A stretch of DNA of 64,000 bases from Rhizobium leguminosarum bv. viciae USDA 2370 (GCF_002008365.1 NZ_MRDL01000051.1:434001-498000); one strand, 5' to 3'. Counted from the stretch's first letter, positions 33,762 through 43,406 are shown. Numbers and translations: made by a program. Notes: generated by a model not told the origin, from the sequence alone.

Positions 33762-35675
33762 ATGACGTTCGTTTTGAAAAGCGCGGCATCCGCATTGGCA
33801 ATTTCCTGCGGCGTGGCAGTGATGAGTGCCGCACCCGCGCATGCCTATACACTGATGGATATGCTGCGCGGCGACAGGCAGCGGTCCCAGAGCACCATCT
33901 TCATGGACCAGATGCCGCCCGGCCGTGTGGGCCAGCGCGGCGGCATTGGCGGATCGCTCGGCGGGCTCGACCCTGAAGCGCCGCTGCCGAAGGTGAGCGG
34001 TCCGCGTTATTACACCTACAAAACCGAGACGCTGCAATTCGTCGATACCGGCAAGTTTGCCGATCCCGTCGTCACCGGCGCAGTCGCCGATGTTTCGGGC
34101 AGCGGCGATGCCAGCGCCGAACCCGCCGTGCAGCGCCGCTTCCTGGCGCAGGCCAAGGTGCGCGCAAATGTTGACGTTGCAAAGGCGCTCGAAGCCTATT
34201 ACGGCGACAGCCGCAATCCGCTCGTCTGGGTCGATGGCAACCAGATCAACGACCGTGCCAAGTCGGCGATGTTGGTGCTTGCCGATGCGGGCTTCGTCGG
34301 CCTCGACCCGGCGGATTACGTCGTCCAGACGCCTGATATCGACCCGGCCAATCCCGATCCCGCCTTCCGCGACCGTGCGCTGACGCAGTTCGAACTCGAA
34401 CTCTCTGCCAAAGTGCTGGCTTTCGTGCAGGACACGGTGCGGGGCCGCATCGATCCGAACAAGATCTCCGGCTATCACGATTTCCAGCGCAAGGTGGTCA
34501 ATCTGGCCCCGGTGCTGAAGCTTGCTCGCATGAGCCCCGACGTCGGCGCCTATATCGCCAGCCGCTCGCCCGATAGCCCGCAATTCCTGGCGCTGAAGGC
34601 AGAGCTTGCAAAGCTTCGTGCCGCCGACGGTGGGAACGAAGAGCGAATCGTCGTTTCGCTCGACAAGCTGCTGAGACCTGGCGAGAGCTCGCCCGAGATC
34701 GCCAATATCGTCAAGGCAATCGGCAAGCACGGTTCCGAAACGCTGAGGACCGATCATGCGGCAACGATTGCCGCCTATGCCGGCAGCAGCGACTATTCGC
34801 CTGACATCGTTTCGCTGGTCGAGGACTTCCAGAAGGAGCGCGGGCTGAAGGCCGATGGCGTCATCGGCCAGGCGACGGTGCGCGCCATGACCGGCGGCGA
34901 CACCAATGCTTCGAAGATCGACAAGCTCGTCGTCGCCATGGAACAGGCGCGCTGGCTGCCGGAGGATCTCGGTTCACGCTACGTTATGATCAACCAGCCC
35001 GCTTACATGGTCTACTACCACAATGACGGCAAGGAACAGCTGTCGATGCGCGTGGTGGTCGGCGGCAAGAACAACCAGACCTATTTCTTCGATGACGAGA
35101 TCGAGACGGTGGAGTTCAACCCTTTCTGGGGCGTGCCGCAGTCGATCATCATCAACGAGATGCTGCCGAAGCTGCGCTCGGATCCGAACTATCTCGACCA
35201 GCTCGGCTATGAAGTCGAGGTGAACGGCCATGCCGTCGCCTCATCGAGCGTCGATTGGTATGGCTCGACGGACAACGTCTCGGTGCGCCAGCCGCCGAGC
35301 AGCGACAATGCGCTCGGCGAACTGAAGATCCTGTTCCCGAACAGCCACGCGATCTACATGCACGACACGCCGTCGAAGAGCTTCTTCAAGCGCGACATGC
35401 GGGCGCTGAGCCACGGTTGCGTGCGCCTTGCCGATCCGCGTGCGATGGCGGCTGCCGTGCTTGGCACGACGGTTGACGATGTCGCCAAGCAGATCGCCAG
35501 TGGGCAGAACCATGCCGTACGCGTGCCGCAGAAGATCCCGGTCTACGTCTCCTACTTCACTGCCTGGCCGAACAAGGACGGCGTGGTGGAATATTTTGAC
35601 GACGTCTACGGCCGCGACGCCTATGTCGACAAGGCCTTCGATGCGACGACGAAGGCGCGTGGGGCGCAGATCTGA
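33762..35675 (+). CDS. Murein L,D-transpeptidase (YcbB/YkuD type)
   Basis: A 637-residue periplasmic enzyme that makes 3-3 crosslinks in peptidoglycan or attaches proteins to it. A signal peptide ends near residue 28 (SAAPAHA). A scaffold domain follows, then a peptidoglycan-binding motif (about 350-375; LVEDFQKERGLKADGVIGQATV). The YkuD catalytic domain (about 400-580) has the active-site HGCVRLADP with Cys near residue 552, and an upstream His in YMHDTPSKSFF. Length and order fit LdtD/YcbB. A strong terminator follows. Confidence 0.93.
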   Translation: MTFVLKSAASALAISCGVAVMSAAPAHAYTLMDMLRGDRQRSQSTIFMDQMPPGRVGQRGGIGGSLGGLDPEAPLPKVSGPRYYTYKTETLQFVDTGKFADPVVTGAVADVSGSGDASAEPAVQRRFLAQAKVRANVDVAKALEAYYGDSRNPLVWVDGNQINDRAKSAMLVLADAGFVGLDPADYVVQTPDIDPANPDPAFRDRALTQFELELSAKVLAFVQDTVRGRIDPNKISGYHDFQRKVVNLAPVLKLARMSPDVGAYIASRSPDSPQFLALKAELAKLRAADGGNEERIVVSLDKLLRPGESSPEIANIVKAIGKHGSETLRTDHAATIAAYAGSSDYSPDIVSLVEDFQKERGLKADGVIGQATVRAMTGGDTNASKIDKLVVAMEQARWLPEDLGSRYVMINQPAYMVYYHNDGKEQLSMRVVVGGKNNQTYFFDDEIETVEFNPFWGVPQSIIINEMLPKLRSDPNYLDQLGYEVEVNGHAVASSSVDWYGSTDNVSVRQPPSSDNALGELKILFPNSHAIYMHDTPSKSFFKRDMRALSHGCVRLADPRAMAAAVLGTTVDDVAKQIASGQNHAVRVPQKIPVYVSYFTAWPNKDGVVEYFDDVYGRDAYVDKAFDATTKARGAQI

Positions 35676-35700
35676 TAATCGGATTTGATAGTGATGCTGG

Positions 35701-35728
35701 CGGGCGGTCTTTGGACCGCCCGTTTTTT
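35701..35728 (+). terminator. Rho-independent terminator of the L,D-transpeptidase gene
   Basis: A 9-bp stem (CGGGCGGTC/GACCGCCCG) with loop TTTG is followed by six T. Confidence 0.9.
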
Positions 35729-35814
35729 GTTTTGGCAGCGAGCGCGGAATGGGAACAAGGTGGAGAGGGCGTACCGTGTGGCACCCCAGCAGAAAGCGGG
35801 GGACGGCTCCGGCC

Positions 35815-36531
35815 TCAGACGGCAACCTTCTCCGCATATTCCTGTAGCAGCCTTTCTACCAGCTGCGGCGTCAGCTCATCGAAATGGGTAATGATAACAT
35901 CCGGATCGAGGCTCGAAACCGGTACGTCGGAATAGCCGAACGGCACGGCAATCGAGGGCACGCCGGCATTCTTGGCAACGGCGATGTCGTTGATGCTGTC
36001 GCCAATCATTACCGTGCGGGCGATGTCGCCGCCGGCGCGTTCGATAGTGCCGGTGAGGTGGCGGGCGTCGGGCTTGCGCACGGGGAAGGTGTCGCCGCCA
36101 GTGATGGCATCGAAATATCGGACGAGGTTGAGCTTGTCGAGCAGGCCGAGTGCCAGGCTTTCCATCTTGTTGGTGCAGACTGCGAGGCGGTAACCTTCGG
36201 ATCTGAGCCGGTCCATGGCGGTGACCAGGCCAGGATAGGGCTCGGTACGGCCGGGCATGTTGCCGGCATAATGGGCAACGAAACGCTCGACCAGCAGCGG
36301 CAGGGCGTCGCCTTCGAGCGGATGGCCGCGCAGCCGGCAGGCGCGCTCGATCATCACGCGCGCACCCTGGCCGACGAGATGGGTGAGGTCGTCGTAGCTG
36401 ACCGGTTCGAGGTCAAGGACCGCGATCGTATGGTTCAGGCTCTCGACCAGGTCCACATGGGTATCGAGAAGGGTGCCGTCGAGATCGAAGACGACGAGCG
36501 CCGGGCGAGCGGGGGCAGGGGTCAAGGGCAT
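35815..36531 (-). CDS. gph: Phosphoglycolate phosphatase (HAD family)
   Basis: A 238-residue HAD hydrolase that clears 2-phosphoglycolate. Motif I is VVFDLDGTLLDTHVDL, motif II Thr is in AVCTNKM, and motif III/IV is GDSINDIAVAKNAG. The cap domain fits Gph. I chose ATG 36531 (MPLTPAPARPALVVFD). It is divergent from rpiA, a neighbour linked through pentose phosphate metabolism; no shared regulation is shown. Confidence 0.9.
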   Translation of the reverse strand: MPLTPAPARPALVVFDLDGTLLDTHVDLVESLNHTIAVLDLEPVSYDDLTHLVGQGARVMIERACRLRGHPLEGDALPLLVERFVAHYAGNMPGRTEPYPGLVTAMDRLRSEGYRLAVCTNKMESLALGLLDKLNLVRYFDAITGGDTFPVRKPDARHLTGTIERAGGDIARTVMIGDSINDIAVAKNAGVPSIAVPFGYSDVPVSSLDPDVIITHFDELTPQLVERLLQEYAEKVAV

Positions 36532-36735
36532 GTCTCTTTGAGCGATGGTCGTCTTGCGGAGCGATGGATCGTCCTGAGGTAGGCGATCGCGCGGCGGAAA
36601 GCAACGTCCGGCGATGGCCGGGAAGGCCGCAGGCCTCTGTTTCGGCTTTTCATTTTCCGTGATGATTTTGACTTTCGTTTGCCAGGCGAGCCGTGTAAAC
36701 AGCACATCCAACGCAATAATCGGAGCTGGCGGCGC

Positions 36736-37434
36736 ATGGATGCCCGCGAAATGAAGATCAAGGCCGCCGAGGCCGCGCTCGCCCATGTCGAAAGCGGGAT
36801 GCGTCTCGGAATCGGCACCGGCAGCACGGCGGAAGAATTCGTTCGCCTGCTGGCAGAGCAGGTCGCGGGCGGCTTCAGGGTCGAAGGCGTCCCGACCTCC
36901 GAAAGAACCGCGCGGCTCTGCGTCGAACTCGGCGTGCCGCTGAAGTCGCTCGACGAACTGCCGGCACTCGACCTGACCATCGATGGCGCCGACGAGGTCG
37001 ATACGGGGCTTAGGCTGATCAAGGGCGGCGGCGGTGCGCTGCTGCGCGAAAAGATCGTCGCAGCCGCCTCCGAGCGAATGATCGTCATTGCCGACGAGAG
37101 CAAGCTGGTCGAAACGCTCGGCGCCTTCGCGCTGCCGATCGAGGTCAATCCATTCGGGCTCGTCTCAACGCGCATCGCGATCGAAAAGGTCGCGGCCCGG
37201 CTCGGCCTCTCGGGTGAACTCGCTCTGCGCCAGTCGGGTGACGGAGAGTTTACCACAGATGGCGGCCATCACATCATCGATGCATCTTTTGGCCGCATTC
37301 CTGATGCAGACGCGCTTTCGAGCGAGCTGAATTCCATACCCGGCGTCGTCGAACACGGGCTCTTTATCAATATGGCGGCACTTGCGATCATTGCCGGTCC
37401 TGCGGGTGTGCGCACACTGCAGGCAAACAGATAA
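36736..37434 (+). CDS. rpiA: Ribose-5-phosphate isomerase A
   Basis: A 232-residue enzyme interconverting ribose 5-phosphate and ribulose 5-phosphate. GIGTGSTAEEFVRLL is the phosphate loop, TIDGADEVD the active-site Asp pair, and IKGGGGALLREKIVA the catalytic Glu region. ATG 36736 follows GGAGCTGGCGGC. The DUF2059 gene follows after 15 bases. Confidence 0.97.
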   Translation: MDAREMKIKAAEAALAHVESGMRLGIGTGSTAEEFVRLLAEQVAGGFRVEGVPTSERTARLCVELGVPLKSLDELPALDLTIDGADEVDTGLRLIKGGGGALLREKIVAAASERMIVIADESKLVETLGAFALPIEVNPFGLVSTRIAIEKVAARLGLSGELALRQSGDGEFTTDGGHHIIDASFGRIPDADALSSELNSIPGVVEHGLFINMAALAIIAGPAGVRTLQANR

Positions 37435-37449
37435 CAGGAGCGTATACTC

Positions 37450-38013
37450 ATGATGAACATTGCAGGTCTTGGCCGTCTCGCCGCTGCGACCGTCCTTCTT
37501 TCCGGGCTTGCCTTCGGCTCCGCCGTCAACGCGCAGGAAGTCTCCGAGGAGCAGCTGAAGGCGTCTCGCGCGGCGATCGACGCCATCGGCGCCACTGCCC
37601 AGTTCGACAACATCCTGCCTGGTCTCGCCGAGCGCCTGAAGGCCGGCCTGATCCAGGATTCGCCGAACTACCAGGACATCATTTCGTCGACGGTCGACGC
37701 GCAGGCGCTGGCGTTGGCGCCGCGCCGCGGTGATCTGGAGAAGGAGGCGGCACTCACCTATGCCAAGACCTTCACCGTCGATGAGCTGAAGGCGATCGCC
37801 GACTTCTACAATTCCGACGTCGGCAAGAAGCTACTGCGTGACGGCCCGGTCGCCTCGCGCGAGACGGCGAAGGCTGCCGACATCTGGGCGCAGGGCATTT
37901 CCCGCGACCTGGAAAAGCAGAGCAACGCCGAGCTTTCCAAGGTCATCAAGGCGCCGCCGCCGGCAACCGACAGCCCGGCCGCTCCGGCTCCCGCACCGGC
38001 TGCACAGCAGTAA
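37450..38013 (+). CDS. DUF2059 periplasmic protein
   Basis: A 187-residue secreted protein. The signal peptide (about 1-28) ends SAVNAQ. The DUF2059 helical domain is at about 85-155 and includes YAKTFTVDELKAIADFYNSDVGKKLL. The C-terminus is a Pro/Ala-rich tail. The function of the family is unknown. CAGGAGCG precedes the start and it follows rpiA closely, so co-transcription is likely. A terminator follows. Confidence 0.9.
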   Translation: MMNIAGLGRLAAATVLLSGLAFGSAVNAQEVSEEQLKASRAAIDAIGATAQFDNILPGLAERLKAGLIQDSPNYQDIISSTVDAQALALAPRRGDLEKEAALTYAKTFTVDELKAIADFYNSDVGKKLLRDGPVASRETAKAADIWAQGISRDLEKQSNAELSKVIKAPPPATDSPAAPAPAPAAQQ

Positions 38014-38033
38014 AGCTTGCCCATAAATTTGCG

Positions 38034-38060
38034 AAAGCCCGGCATCGTCCGGGCTTTTTT
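38034..38060 (+). terminator. Rho-independent terminator after the DUF2059 gene
   Basis: Stem AAAGCCCGG/CCGGGCTTT with loop CATCGT, running into a T tract. Confidence 0.9.
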
Positions 38061-38100
38061 GCTATGATGTGGCCAATGCCGCTGGCGAGGCTTCAGGTGA

Positions 38101-38391
38101 ATGCAGATGTCCGATCATGACAAGGCTGTCCGAGTGCGGATATCCGGCAAGGTCCAGGGTGTCGGTTTTCGCTATTGGGCGCGCGATGAGGCCGTACGGC
38201 TCGGTTTGACGGGCTGGGTTCGCAATGAAGAGGACGGGGCCGTCGTCGCTGTGATCGCAGGACCCGACATCGCCATTTCGGCGATGATCGAGCGTTTCAG
38301 GCGCGGGCCTTCGGGGGCGTCGGTTTCGCGCGTCGAGACGGAAGCAGCCCAGATTGAGAAAAACCCGACGGATTTCCGCATTACCCGATGA
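38101..38391 (+). CDS. acyP: Acylphosphatase
   Basis: A 96-residue enzyme that hydrolyses carboxyl-phosphate bonds. VRISGKVQGVGFRYWARDEA carries the phosphate loop with catalytic Arg (GVGFR), and LTGWVRNEEDGAV carries the catalytic Asn. Length is normal for the family. AGGTGA precedes the ATG; an in-frame ATG at 38107 is an alternative. Confidence 0.95.
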   Translation: MQMSDHDKAVRVRISGKVQGVGFRYWARDEAVRLGLTGWVRNEEDGAVVAVIAGPDIAISAMIERFRRGPSGASVSRVETEAAQIEKNPTDFRITR

Positions 38392-38448
38392 CAGCAACAA
38401 TCGCTCGGCAGATGCAATTGGCATCGCATATGCGCCGGAACCCAGTCC

Positions 38449-38676
38449 TTATGGGTTCGGGTTCTTTGCAAGTTGCCACACACCGTCCTCATCCGGCTCC
38501 ACGCGCTTGTTGCCGCGGTAGAAGATCGGCAGTCTCGTCTTTTTGTCGATCGAGAAGCGGCTCGGGGTGTATTTTTCGTCCTCATGGCCCTGAATGGCGA
38601 GGCCGAGCGCTTCCTTGAATTTGCCAGCCCGGCACAGATTGGCGAAGAGAGTTTGATCCATCTTTTGCTCCGGCAT
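38449..38676 (-). CDS. Small conserved-looking hypothetical protein
   Basis: About 75 residues, acidic/basic and soluble. The core DQTLFANLCRAGKFKEALGLA reads like a helical repeat unit. It continues SRFSIDKKTRLPIFYRGNKR and ends with PDEDGVWQLAKNPNP. The start MPEQKM at 38676 follows AGGATGG. I do not recognise a family. It is convergent with acyP and divergent from gor. Confidence 0.65.
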   Translation of the reverse strand: MPEQKMDQTLFANLCRAGKFKEALGLAIQGHEDEKYTPSRFSIDKKTRLPIFYRGNKRVEPDEDGVWQLAKNPNP

Positions 38677-38849
38677 TCTTTTCCATCCTATGGATTGCCT
38701 GCCAGCCTTCGGCGACCGGGTCAATCGCAGCCGTTTACAATGAAGATTCGGCGATGGGAACGGGATGACGCAGGAGCGGGCTTTTGTTTTCGTGATGATC
38801 GCCCCTATATCAGGAATATCCTTCCTGCGATTCCCTTCCGGAGCTCCTC

Positions 38850-40235
38850 ATGTCTTCCTACGACTACGACCTCTTCGTCATCGGTGGCGGTTCCGGAGGC
38901 GTGCGCGGCGCACGTGTCGCCGCCTCGCTCGGCAAGAAGGTGGCGATCGCCGAGGAATACCGCTACGGCGGCACCTGCGTGATCCGCGGCTGCGTGCCGA
39001 AGAAGCTCTTCGTCTACGCCTCGCAGTTCCATGAGCATTTCGAGGATGCAGCGGGCTTCGGCTGGACGGTCGGCGAAAGCAGCTTCGACTGGAAAAAGCT
39101 GGTGGCGGCCAAGGATGCCGAAATCGCCCGGCTGGAAGGTCTCTACAAGAAAGGTCTTGCCGGCGCCAATGCCGAGATCCTGGAAACGCGCGCAGAGCTC
39201 GTCGATGCCCATACGGTGCGGCTGCTGAAGACTGGACAGACGGTGACGGCCAAGACGATCGTGATCGCCACCGGCGGACGGCCGAACCCGCATGCAGCCC
39301 TTCCCGGTCACGAACTCTGCATCTCCTCCAACGAGGCCTTTCATCTTGAAGAGCTGCCGAAATCGATCGTCATCGCCGGCGGCGGCTATATCGCCGTCGA
39401 ATTCGCCAATATCTTCCATGGCCTCGGCGTCGAGACGACGCTGATCTATCGCGGCGCCGAGATCCTGTCGCGCTTCGACGAGGATCTGAGACGCGGGCTG
39501 CACGAGGCAATGGTCGCCAAGGGCATCCGCATCCTCTGCCACGACACGCTGCAGAAGGTTTCCAAGGGTGAGGACGGCCTCATTCTGGAGACGCTGAACA
39601 ACGGCACGCTGCAGGCCGGCGTTGTCATGCTGGCGCTCGGGCGCGATCCGAACACCGAAGGCCTCGGCCTCGAGGCGGCCGGCGTCGCGGTCGACGAGCG
39701 CGGCGCCGTTATCGTCGATGAATATTCCCGCACCAATGTCGAAAACATCTATGCGCTCGGCGATGTCACCAACCGGGTACAGCTGACGCCGGTGGCGATT
39801 CACGAGGCGATGTGTTTCATCGAGACTGAATACAAGAACAATCCGACCCGGCCGGATTACGAGCTCATCCCGACCGCCGTCTTCTCACAGCCGGAGATCG
39901 GCACTGTCGGCCTCTCGGAAGAGGATGCGGGCAAACGTTACGGCGAGCTCGAGGTTTACCGCGCCCAGTTCCGACCGCTGAAGGCTACGCTTTCCGGCCG
40001 GGCCGAGCGGATGATCATGAAACTGATCGTCGATGCGGCGAGCCGCAAGGTGGTGGGCGCCCATATCCTCGGCCACGATGCCGGCGAGATGGCGCAGTTG
40101 CTCGGCATCACGCTGAAGGCCGGCTGCACCAAGGACGATTTCGACCGGACGATGGCGCTGCATCCGACGGCCGCCGAAGAGCTCGTCACCATGTATGCGC
40201 CGAGCTATCGGATCCGCGACGGCAAGCGGCTTTAA
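38850..40235 (+). CDS. gor: Glutathione-disulfide reductase
   Basis: A 461-residue FAD enzyme that reduces oxidised glutathione with NADPH. FAD motif is FVIGGGSGGVRGARVAA. The redox-active disulfide is GGTCVIRGCVPKK. The NADPH motif GGGYIAVEFANIF is followed by arginine-bearing segments, fitting NADPH. The C-terminal His-Glu pair is in LHPTAAEE. Acts in the cytoplasm against oxidative stress. GGAGCTCCTC precedes the ATG. Confidence 0.95.
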   Translation: MSSYDYDLFVIGGGSGGVRGARVAASLGKKVAIAEEYRYGGTCVIRGCVPKKLFVYASQFHEHFEDAAGFGWTVGESSFDWKKLVAAKDAEIARLEGLYKKGLAGANAEILETRAELVDAHTVRLLKTGQTVTAKTIVIATGGRPNPHAALPGHELCISSNEAFHLEELPKSIVIAGGGYIAVEFANIFHGLGVETTLIYRGAEILSRFDEDLRRGLHEAMVAKGIRILCHDTLQKVSKGEDGLILETLNNGTLQAGVVMLALGRDPNTEGLGLEAAGVAVDERGAVIVDEYSRTNVENIYALGDVTNRVQLTPVAIHEAMCFIETEYKNNPTRPDYELIPTAVFSQPEIGTVGLSEEDAGKRYGELEVYRAQFRPLKATLSGRAERMIMKLIVDAASRKVVGAHILGHDAGEMAQLLGITLKAGCTKDDFDRTMALHPTAAEELVTMYAPSYRIRDGKRL

Positions 40236-40263
40236 GCCGCGACGGGCTTTAGCTTTTTGTTTT

Positions 40264-40409
40264 ATGCATGTCGTTGACCCGGAACCGCTGCACACTTCCG
40301 GGCGATTAGAGCGCCGTGCGTCCTTGCGGACGCACAAAGGACGCTCTAACACTTGAACTTACGCATCGTGCTTTCCGAAAGCGATTCCGATATTCGAGGC
40401 GATGCATTA
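40264..40409. repeat. Composite RIME-like repeat (families A and B joined)
   Basis: The left part 40264-40306 is a family A half (ATGCATGTCGTTGACCC...GCTGCACACTTCCGGGCGAT). The right part 40307-40409 is a family B unit: GTGCGTCC-TTGC-GGACGCAC hairpin, GGACGCTCTAACACTT, then AAAGCGATTCCGATAT and GATGCATTA. The end forms the TAA stop of the TadG-like gene. The head-to-tail joining shows the mosaic nature of these elements. Confidence 0.8.
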
Positions 40410-41690
40410 GCTGGTGATGCGCGGCGCCCGGATGACCTTGAGGAAAAGCGCTTTCATCGCATCGGCGATACCTTGGGTCGGCGTCACCTCGAAATAGAGG
40501 CCGGGCGAAGCGCATGCCTGCATCTTCGTCGGAATCTCGCTCTGGAAGGGGCTGATCCATTTGTTGTACCAATCGTTGCTGGGCAACGGCAGGTAGGTGG
40601 TGTAGAGCACGGCGATCTTGACACCGCGATCCTTCAGCGGCTTGCAGAAGGAGGTGTCGATCGGTTCCTGACAGCGGCCGCCGGTCGTCTTCTTGGTGCA
40701 TGTCGACGGCTTGTAGCTGTCGCCGACGCCATCGGAAACGAAGAACAGGATCTTTTCGGGGCTGATATTCGACGTGCCGTCACCGGCCGGATCGATGATG
40801 GTATTCATCTGGGTCAGGGCGCTGTCGAAGCTCGTGAGCTGGTCCTGATTGTAGTTTTGGTAGGGAATGGTCATCAGGTCGACGGCGTCGGTGTAATTCT
40901 TCACCTTCGTCAGGTCGGAGGTGGGGCTGGAGATCGTCGTCAGCTTGGCGTCTTCGGCTTTGGTGCCGAAAGTATAGACGCCCATGCGAAACTGATCGCT
41001 GCTGACGCGTTCGATCTTGGCCGTATCGGTCAACGCCTGGGTTGCCTGGCGCACGACGTCGATGCGCATGGCGACGCCGAGACTCTTGGCGATGGTGTAA
41101 TTGTTGGTGCTCTGGTCCATCTGATGGCAGGCGAAAGCGCAGCCTGTTTTGGCCTGCAGTTTCGAAACATCGGTCGCGGTTGCGCCGACGCCCATGGAAG
41201 GCGTGTTGTCGAGCAGGATGTAGAAATCCATGAAAGCGGCGGTTTGATATTCGGCCGTCGCCGAGCCCGAGATCGTGATCGAGTCCCGGCCGAGGATGCG
41301 CATGAAGGTGGTGGGCACCGTCGCGCTGAAGGAAACCAGCGAATTCAGCTTGTTGGCGGTCTTGGTGACATCGATGCCGAGGTCGACATGAACGTCGGTC
41401 AGCTCCCCGGACATCTGAGACATGAAGATACTGCGGGCGTCGTCCTTGCCGAGTGAGATCGTGCCGTTGCCGCTCATGGTCATCGCGGCTGCGACTGCGC
41501 CGGATTTTTCGGCGATCGAACCGACGGCGGCGGCATCGGCAGCGGCGTAAAGCTGTGTCCTCAGGCTGAGCGCATGGGCGAGATCCACGGCCATGCCGGC
41601 CGCACCGAAGAGCGGCACCACCAGCAGTGCCGTCATGACGCCGAAATTGCCCGAGCGATCCGATATGAAACCGGACGGAAGGATCGCCAT
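40407..41690 (-). CDS. TadG-like pilus/surface protein with a vWA domain
   Basis: A 427-residue protein. The N-terminal type IV pilin-like segment (DRSGNFGVMTALLVVPLFGAAGMAVDLA) anchors it in the membrane, as in TadE/TadG proteins. A von Willebrand A domain follows at about residue 150, with the metal site FYILLDNTPSMGVG. No other tad genes (cpaB-F) lie beside it. It stands divergent from the class II DAHP synthase gene. Its stop codon is in the repeat. Confidence 0.88.
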   Translation of the reverse strand: MAILPSGFISDRSGNFGVMTALLVVPLFGAAGMAVDLAHALSLRTQLYAAADAAAVGSIAEKSGAVAAAMTMSGNGTISLGKDDARSIFMSQMSGELTDVHVDLGIDVTKTANKLNSLVSFSATVPTTFMRILGRDSITISGSATAEYQTAAFMDFYILLDNTPSMGVGATATDVSKLQAKTGCAFACHQMDQSTNNYTIAKSLGVAMRIDVVRQATQALTDTAKIERVSSDQFRMGVYTFGTKAEDAKLTTISSPTSDLTKVKNYTDAVDLMTIPYQNYNQDQLTSFDSALTQMNTIIDPAGDGTSNISPEKILFFVSDGVGDSYKPSTCTKKTTGGRCQEPIDTSFCKPLKDRGVKIAVLYTTYLPLPSNDWYNKWISPFQSEIPTKMQACASPGLYFEVTPTQGIADAMKALFLKVIRAPRITS

Positions 41691-41826
41691 GCCATGTCCC
41701 CGATGTTGAACTCTTTGCGGTTCTACATTGAAAGTCTAAAATATGGGGAAATCGACATGGTATATGCGGATTTAATCAGAGAATGCCGGGCGGCGCCGGT
41801 GAGGCGACAACTGTCGGCGATTGGTC

Positions 41827-41855
41827 TTTGCAAGCCTGACCTAAAGGTCTATAAG
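41827..41855 (+). promoter_or_regulatory. Possible promoter of the class II DAHP synthase gene
   Basis: TTTGCA at 41827-41832 and TATAAG at 41850-41855 are separated by 17 bases, about 50 bases before the start codon. No leader peptide is visible here, unlike the class I gene. Confidence 0.35.
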
Positions 41856-41907
41856 CCGCCGCATATTGAGGCATCCTAAGGTATGGATGTGAGAACGGGT
41901 GAGTGAG

Positions 41908-43281
41908 ATGGCAGACAATTGGACCCCGAGCAGCTGGCGGCAAAAACCGATCCTGCAGGTTCCCGAATATCCCGACGCAGCCGCTTTGGCGGCAACGGAG
42001 GCCACGCTCGCCAGCTATCCGCCGCTCGTCTTCGCGGGCGAGGCGCGCCGCCTGAAGAAGCATCTTGCCAACGTCGCCGAAGGCAACGGCTTCCTGCTGC
42101 AGGGCGGCGACTGCGCCGAGAGCTTTGCCGAACACGGCGCCGACAATATTCGCGACTTCTTCCGCGCCTTCCTGCAGATGGCGGTCGTGCTGACCTTCGG
42201 CGCTCAGCTTCCAGTCGTCAAGGTGGGCCGCATCGCCGGCCAGTTCGCCAAGCCGCGTTCGTCGAATGTCGAGAAGCAGGGCGACGTGACGCTGCCCGCC
42301 TATCGCGGCGACATCATCAACGGTATCGAATTCACCGAGGAGTCGCGCATTCCGAACCCGGAGCGCCAAGCCATGGCCTATCGCCAGTCGGCCGCGACGC
42401 TGAACCTTCTGCGCGCCTTTGCGATGGGCGGCTACGCCAATCTCGAAAACGTCCATCAGTGGATGCTCGGCTTCGTCAAGGACAGCCCGCAGGGCGAGCG
42501 CTACCGCAAGCTTGCCGACCGCATCAGCGAAACCATGGATTTCATGAAGGCGATCGGCATCACCTCGGAAAACCATCCGAGCCTGCGCGAGACCGATTTC
42601 TTCACCAGCCACGAAGCACTGCTGCTCGGCTACGAGGAGGCGCTGACCCGCGTCGATTCCACGTCGGGCGACTGGTATGCCACGTCAGGCCACATGATCT
42701 GGATCGGCGACCGCACGCGCCAGGCCGACCATGCGCATGTCGAATATTGCCGCGGCATCAAGAACCCGATCGGCCTGAAATGCGGCCCGTCGCTGCAGGC
42801 AGACGATCTGCTGCAGCTGATCGACATCCTGAATCCGGCCAATGAAGCCGGGCGCCTGACGCTGATCTGCCGCTTTGGCCATGAGAAGGTCGCCGACAAC
42901 CTGCCGCGCCTCATCCGCGCCGTCGAGCGCGAGGGCCGTAAGGTCGTCTGGTCCTGCGATCCGATGCACGGCAACACGATTACGCTCAACAATTACAAGA
43001 CCCGTCCCTTCGAGCGGATCCTGTCGGAAGTCGAAAGCTTCTTCCAGATCCACCGCGCCGAGGGCACGCATCCGGGCGGCATTCATGTCGAAATGACCGG
43101 CAAGGATGTGACGGAGTGCACGGGCGGCGCCCGCGCGGTTTCCGCAGACGACCTGCAGGACCGCTACCACACCCATTGCGATCCGCGCCTCAACTCCGAC
43201 CAGGCGCTCGAGCTAGCCTTCCTGCTTGCCGAGCGCATGAAGGGCGGCCGCGACGAAAAGCGCATGGTCGCGAACGGCTGA
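41908..43281 (+). CDS. aroG: 3-deoxy-7-phosphoheptulonate synthase, class II (plant type)
   Basis: A 457-residue DAHP synthase, first enzyme of the shikimate pathway, joining phosphoenolpyruvate and erythrose 4-phosphate. Class II signatures are LLQGGDCAESFAEH, KVGRIAGQFAKPRS, GLKCGPS, RFGHEKVADNLP and WSCDPMHGN. ATG 41908 (MADNWTPSSWRQKP) is preferred over GTG 41899. The window also encodes a class I enzyme at 51.8-52.8 kb. Confidence 0.96.
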   Translation: MADNWTPSSWRQKPILQVPEYPDAAALAATEATLASYPPLVFAGEARRLKKHLANVAEGNGFLLQGGDCAESFAEHGADNIRDFFRAFLQMAVVLTFGAQLPVVKVGRIAGQFAKPRSSNVEKQGDVTLPAYRGDIINGIEFTEESRIPNPERQAMAYRQSAATLNLLRAFAMGGYANLENVHQWMLGFVKDSPQGERYRKLADRISETMDFMKAIGITSENHPSLRETDFFTSHEALLLGYEEALTRVDSTSGDWYATSGHMIWIGDRTRQADHAHVEYCRGIKNPIGLKCGPSLQADDLLQLIDILNPANEAGRLTLICRFGHEKVADNLPRLIRAVEREGRKVVWSCDPMHGNTITLNNYKTRPFERILSEVESFFQIHRAEGTHPGGIHVEMTGKDVTECTGGARAVSADDLQDRYHTHCDPRLNSDQALELAFLLAERMKGGRDEKRMVANG

Positions 43282-43284
43282 GAC

Positions 43285-43385
43285 TACAGCGCCGGGCGTC
43301 TGAAAAGACGCGTAAGGGACGCTGTAGCACTTTGGATTGCTGCATAATTTTACCCTTAAATCGATTCCGATTTGAGGAATTATGC
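43285..43385. repeat. RIME-like intergenic repeat, family B, full copy
   Basis: TACAGCGCCGGGCGTC and GACGCGTAAGGGACGCTGTA form the long first stem. GCACTTTGGATTGCTGCATA follows and the unit ends with the palindrome AAATCGATTCCGATTT. It is the best reference copy for the other family B elements. Confidence 0.85.
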
Positions 43386-43406
43386 GGTAGCCCCAATTGG
43401 ATGAAG

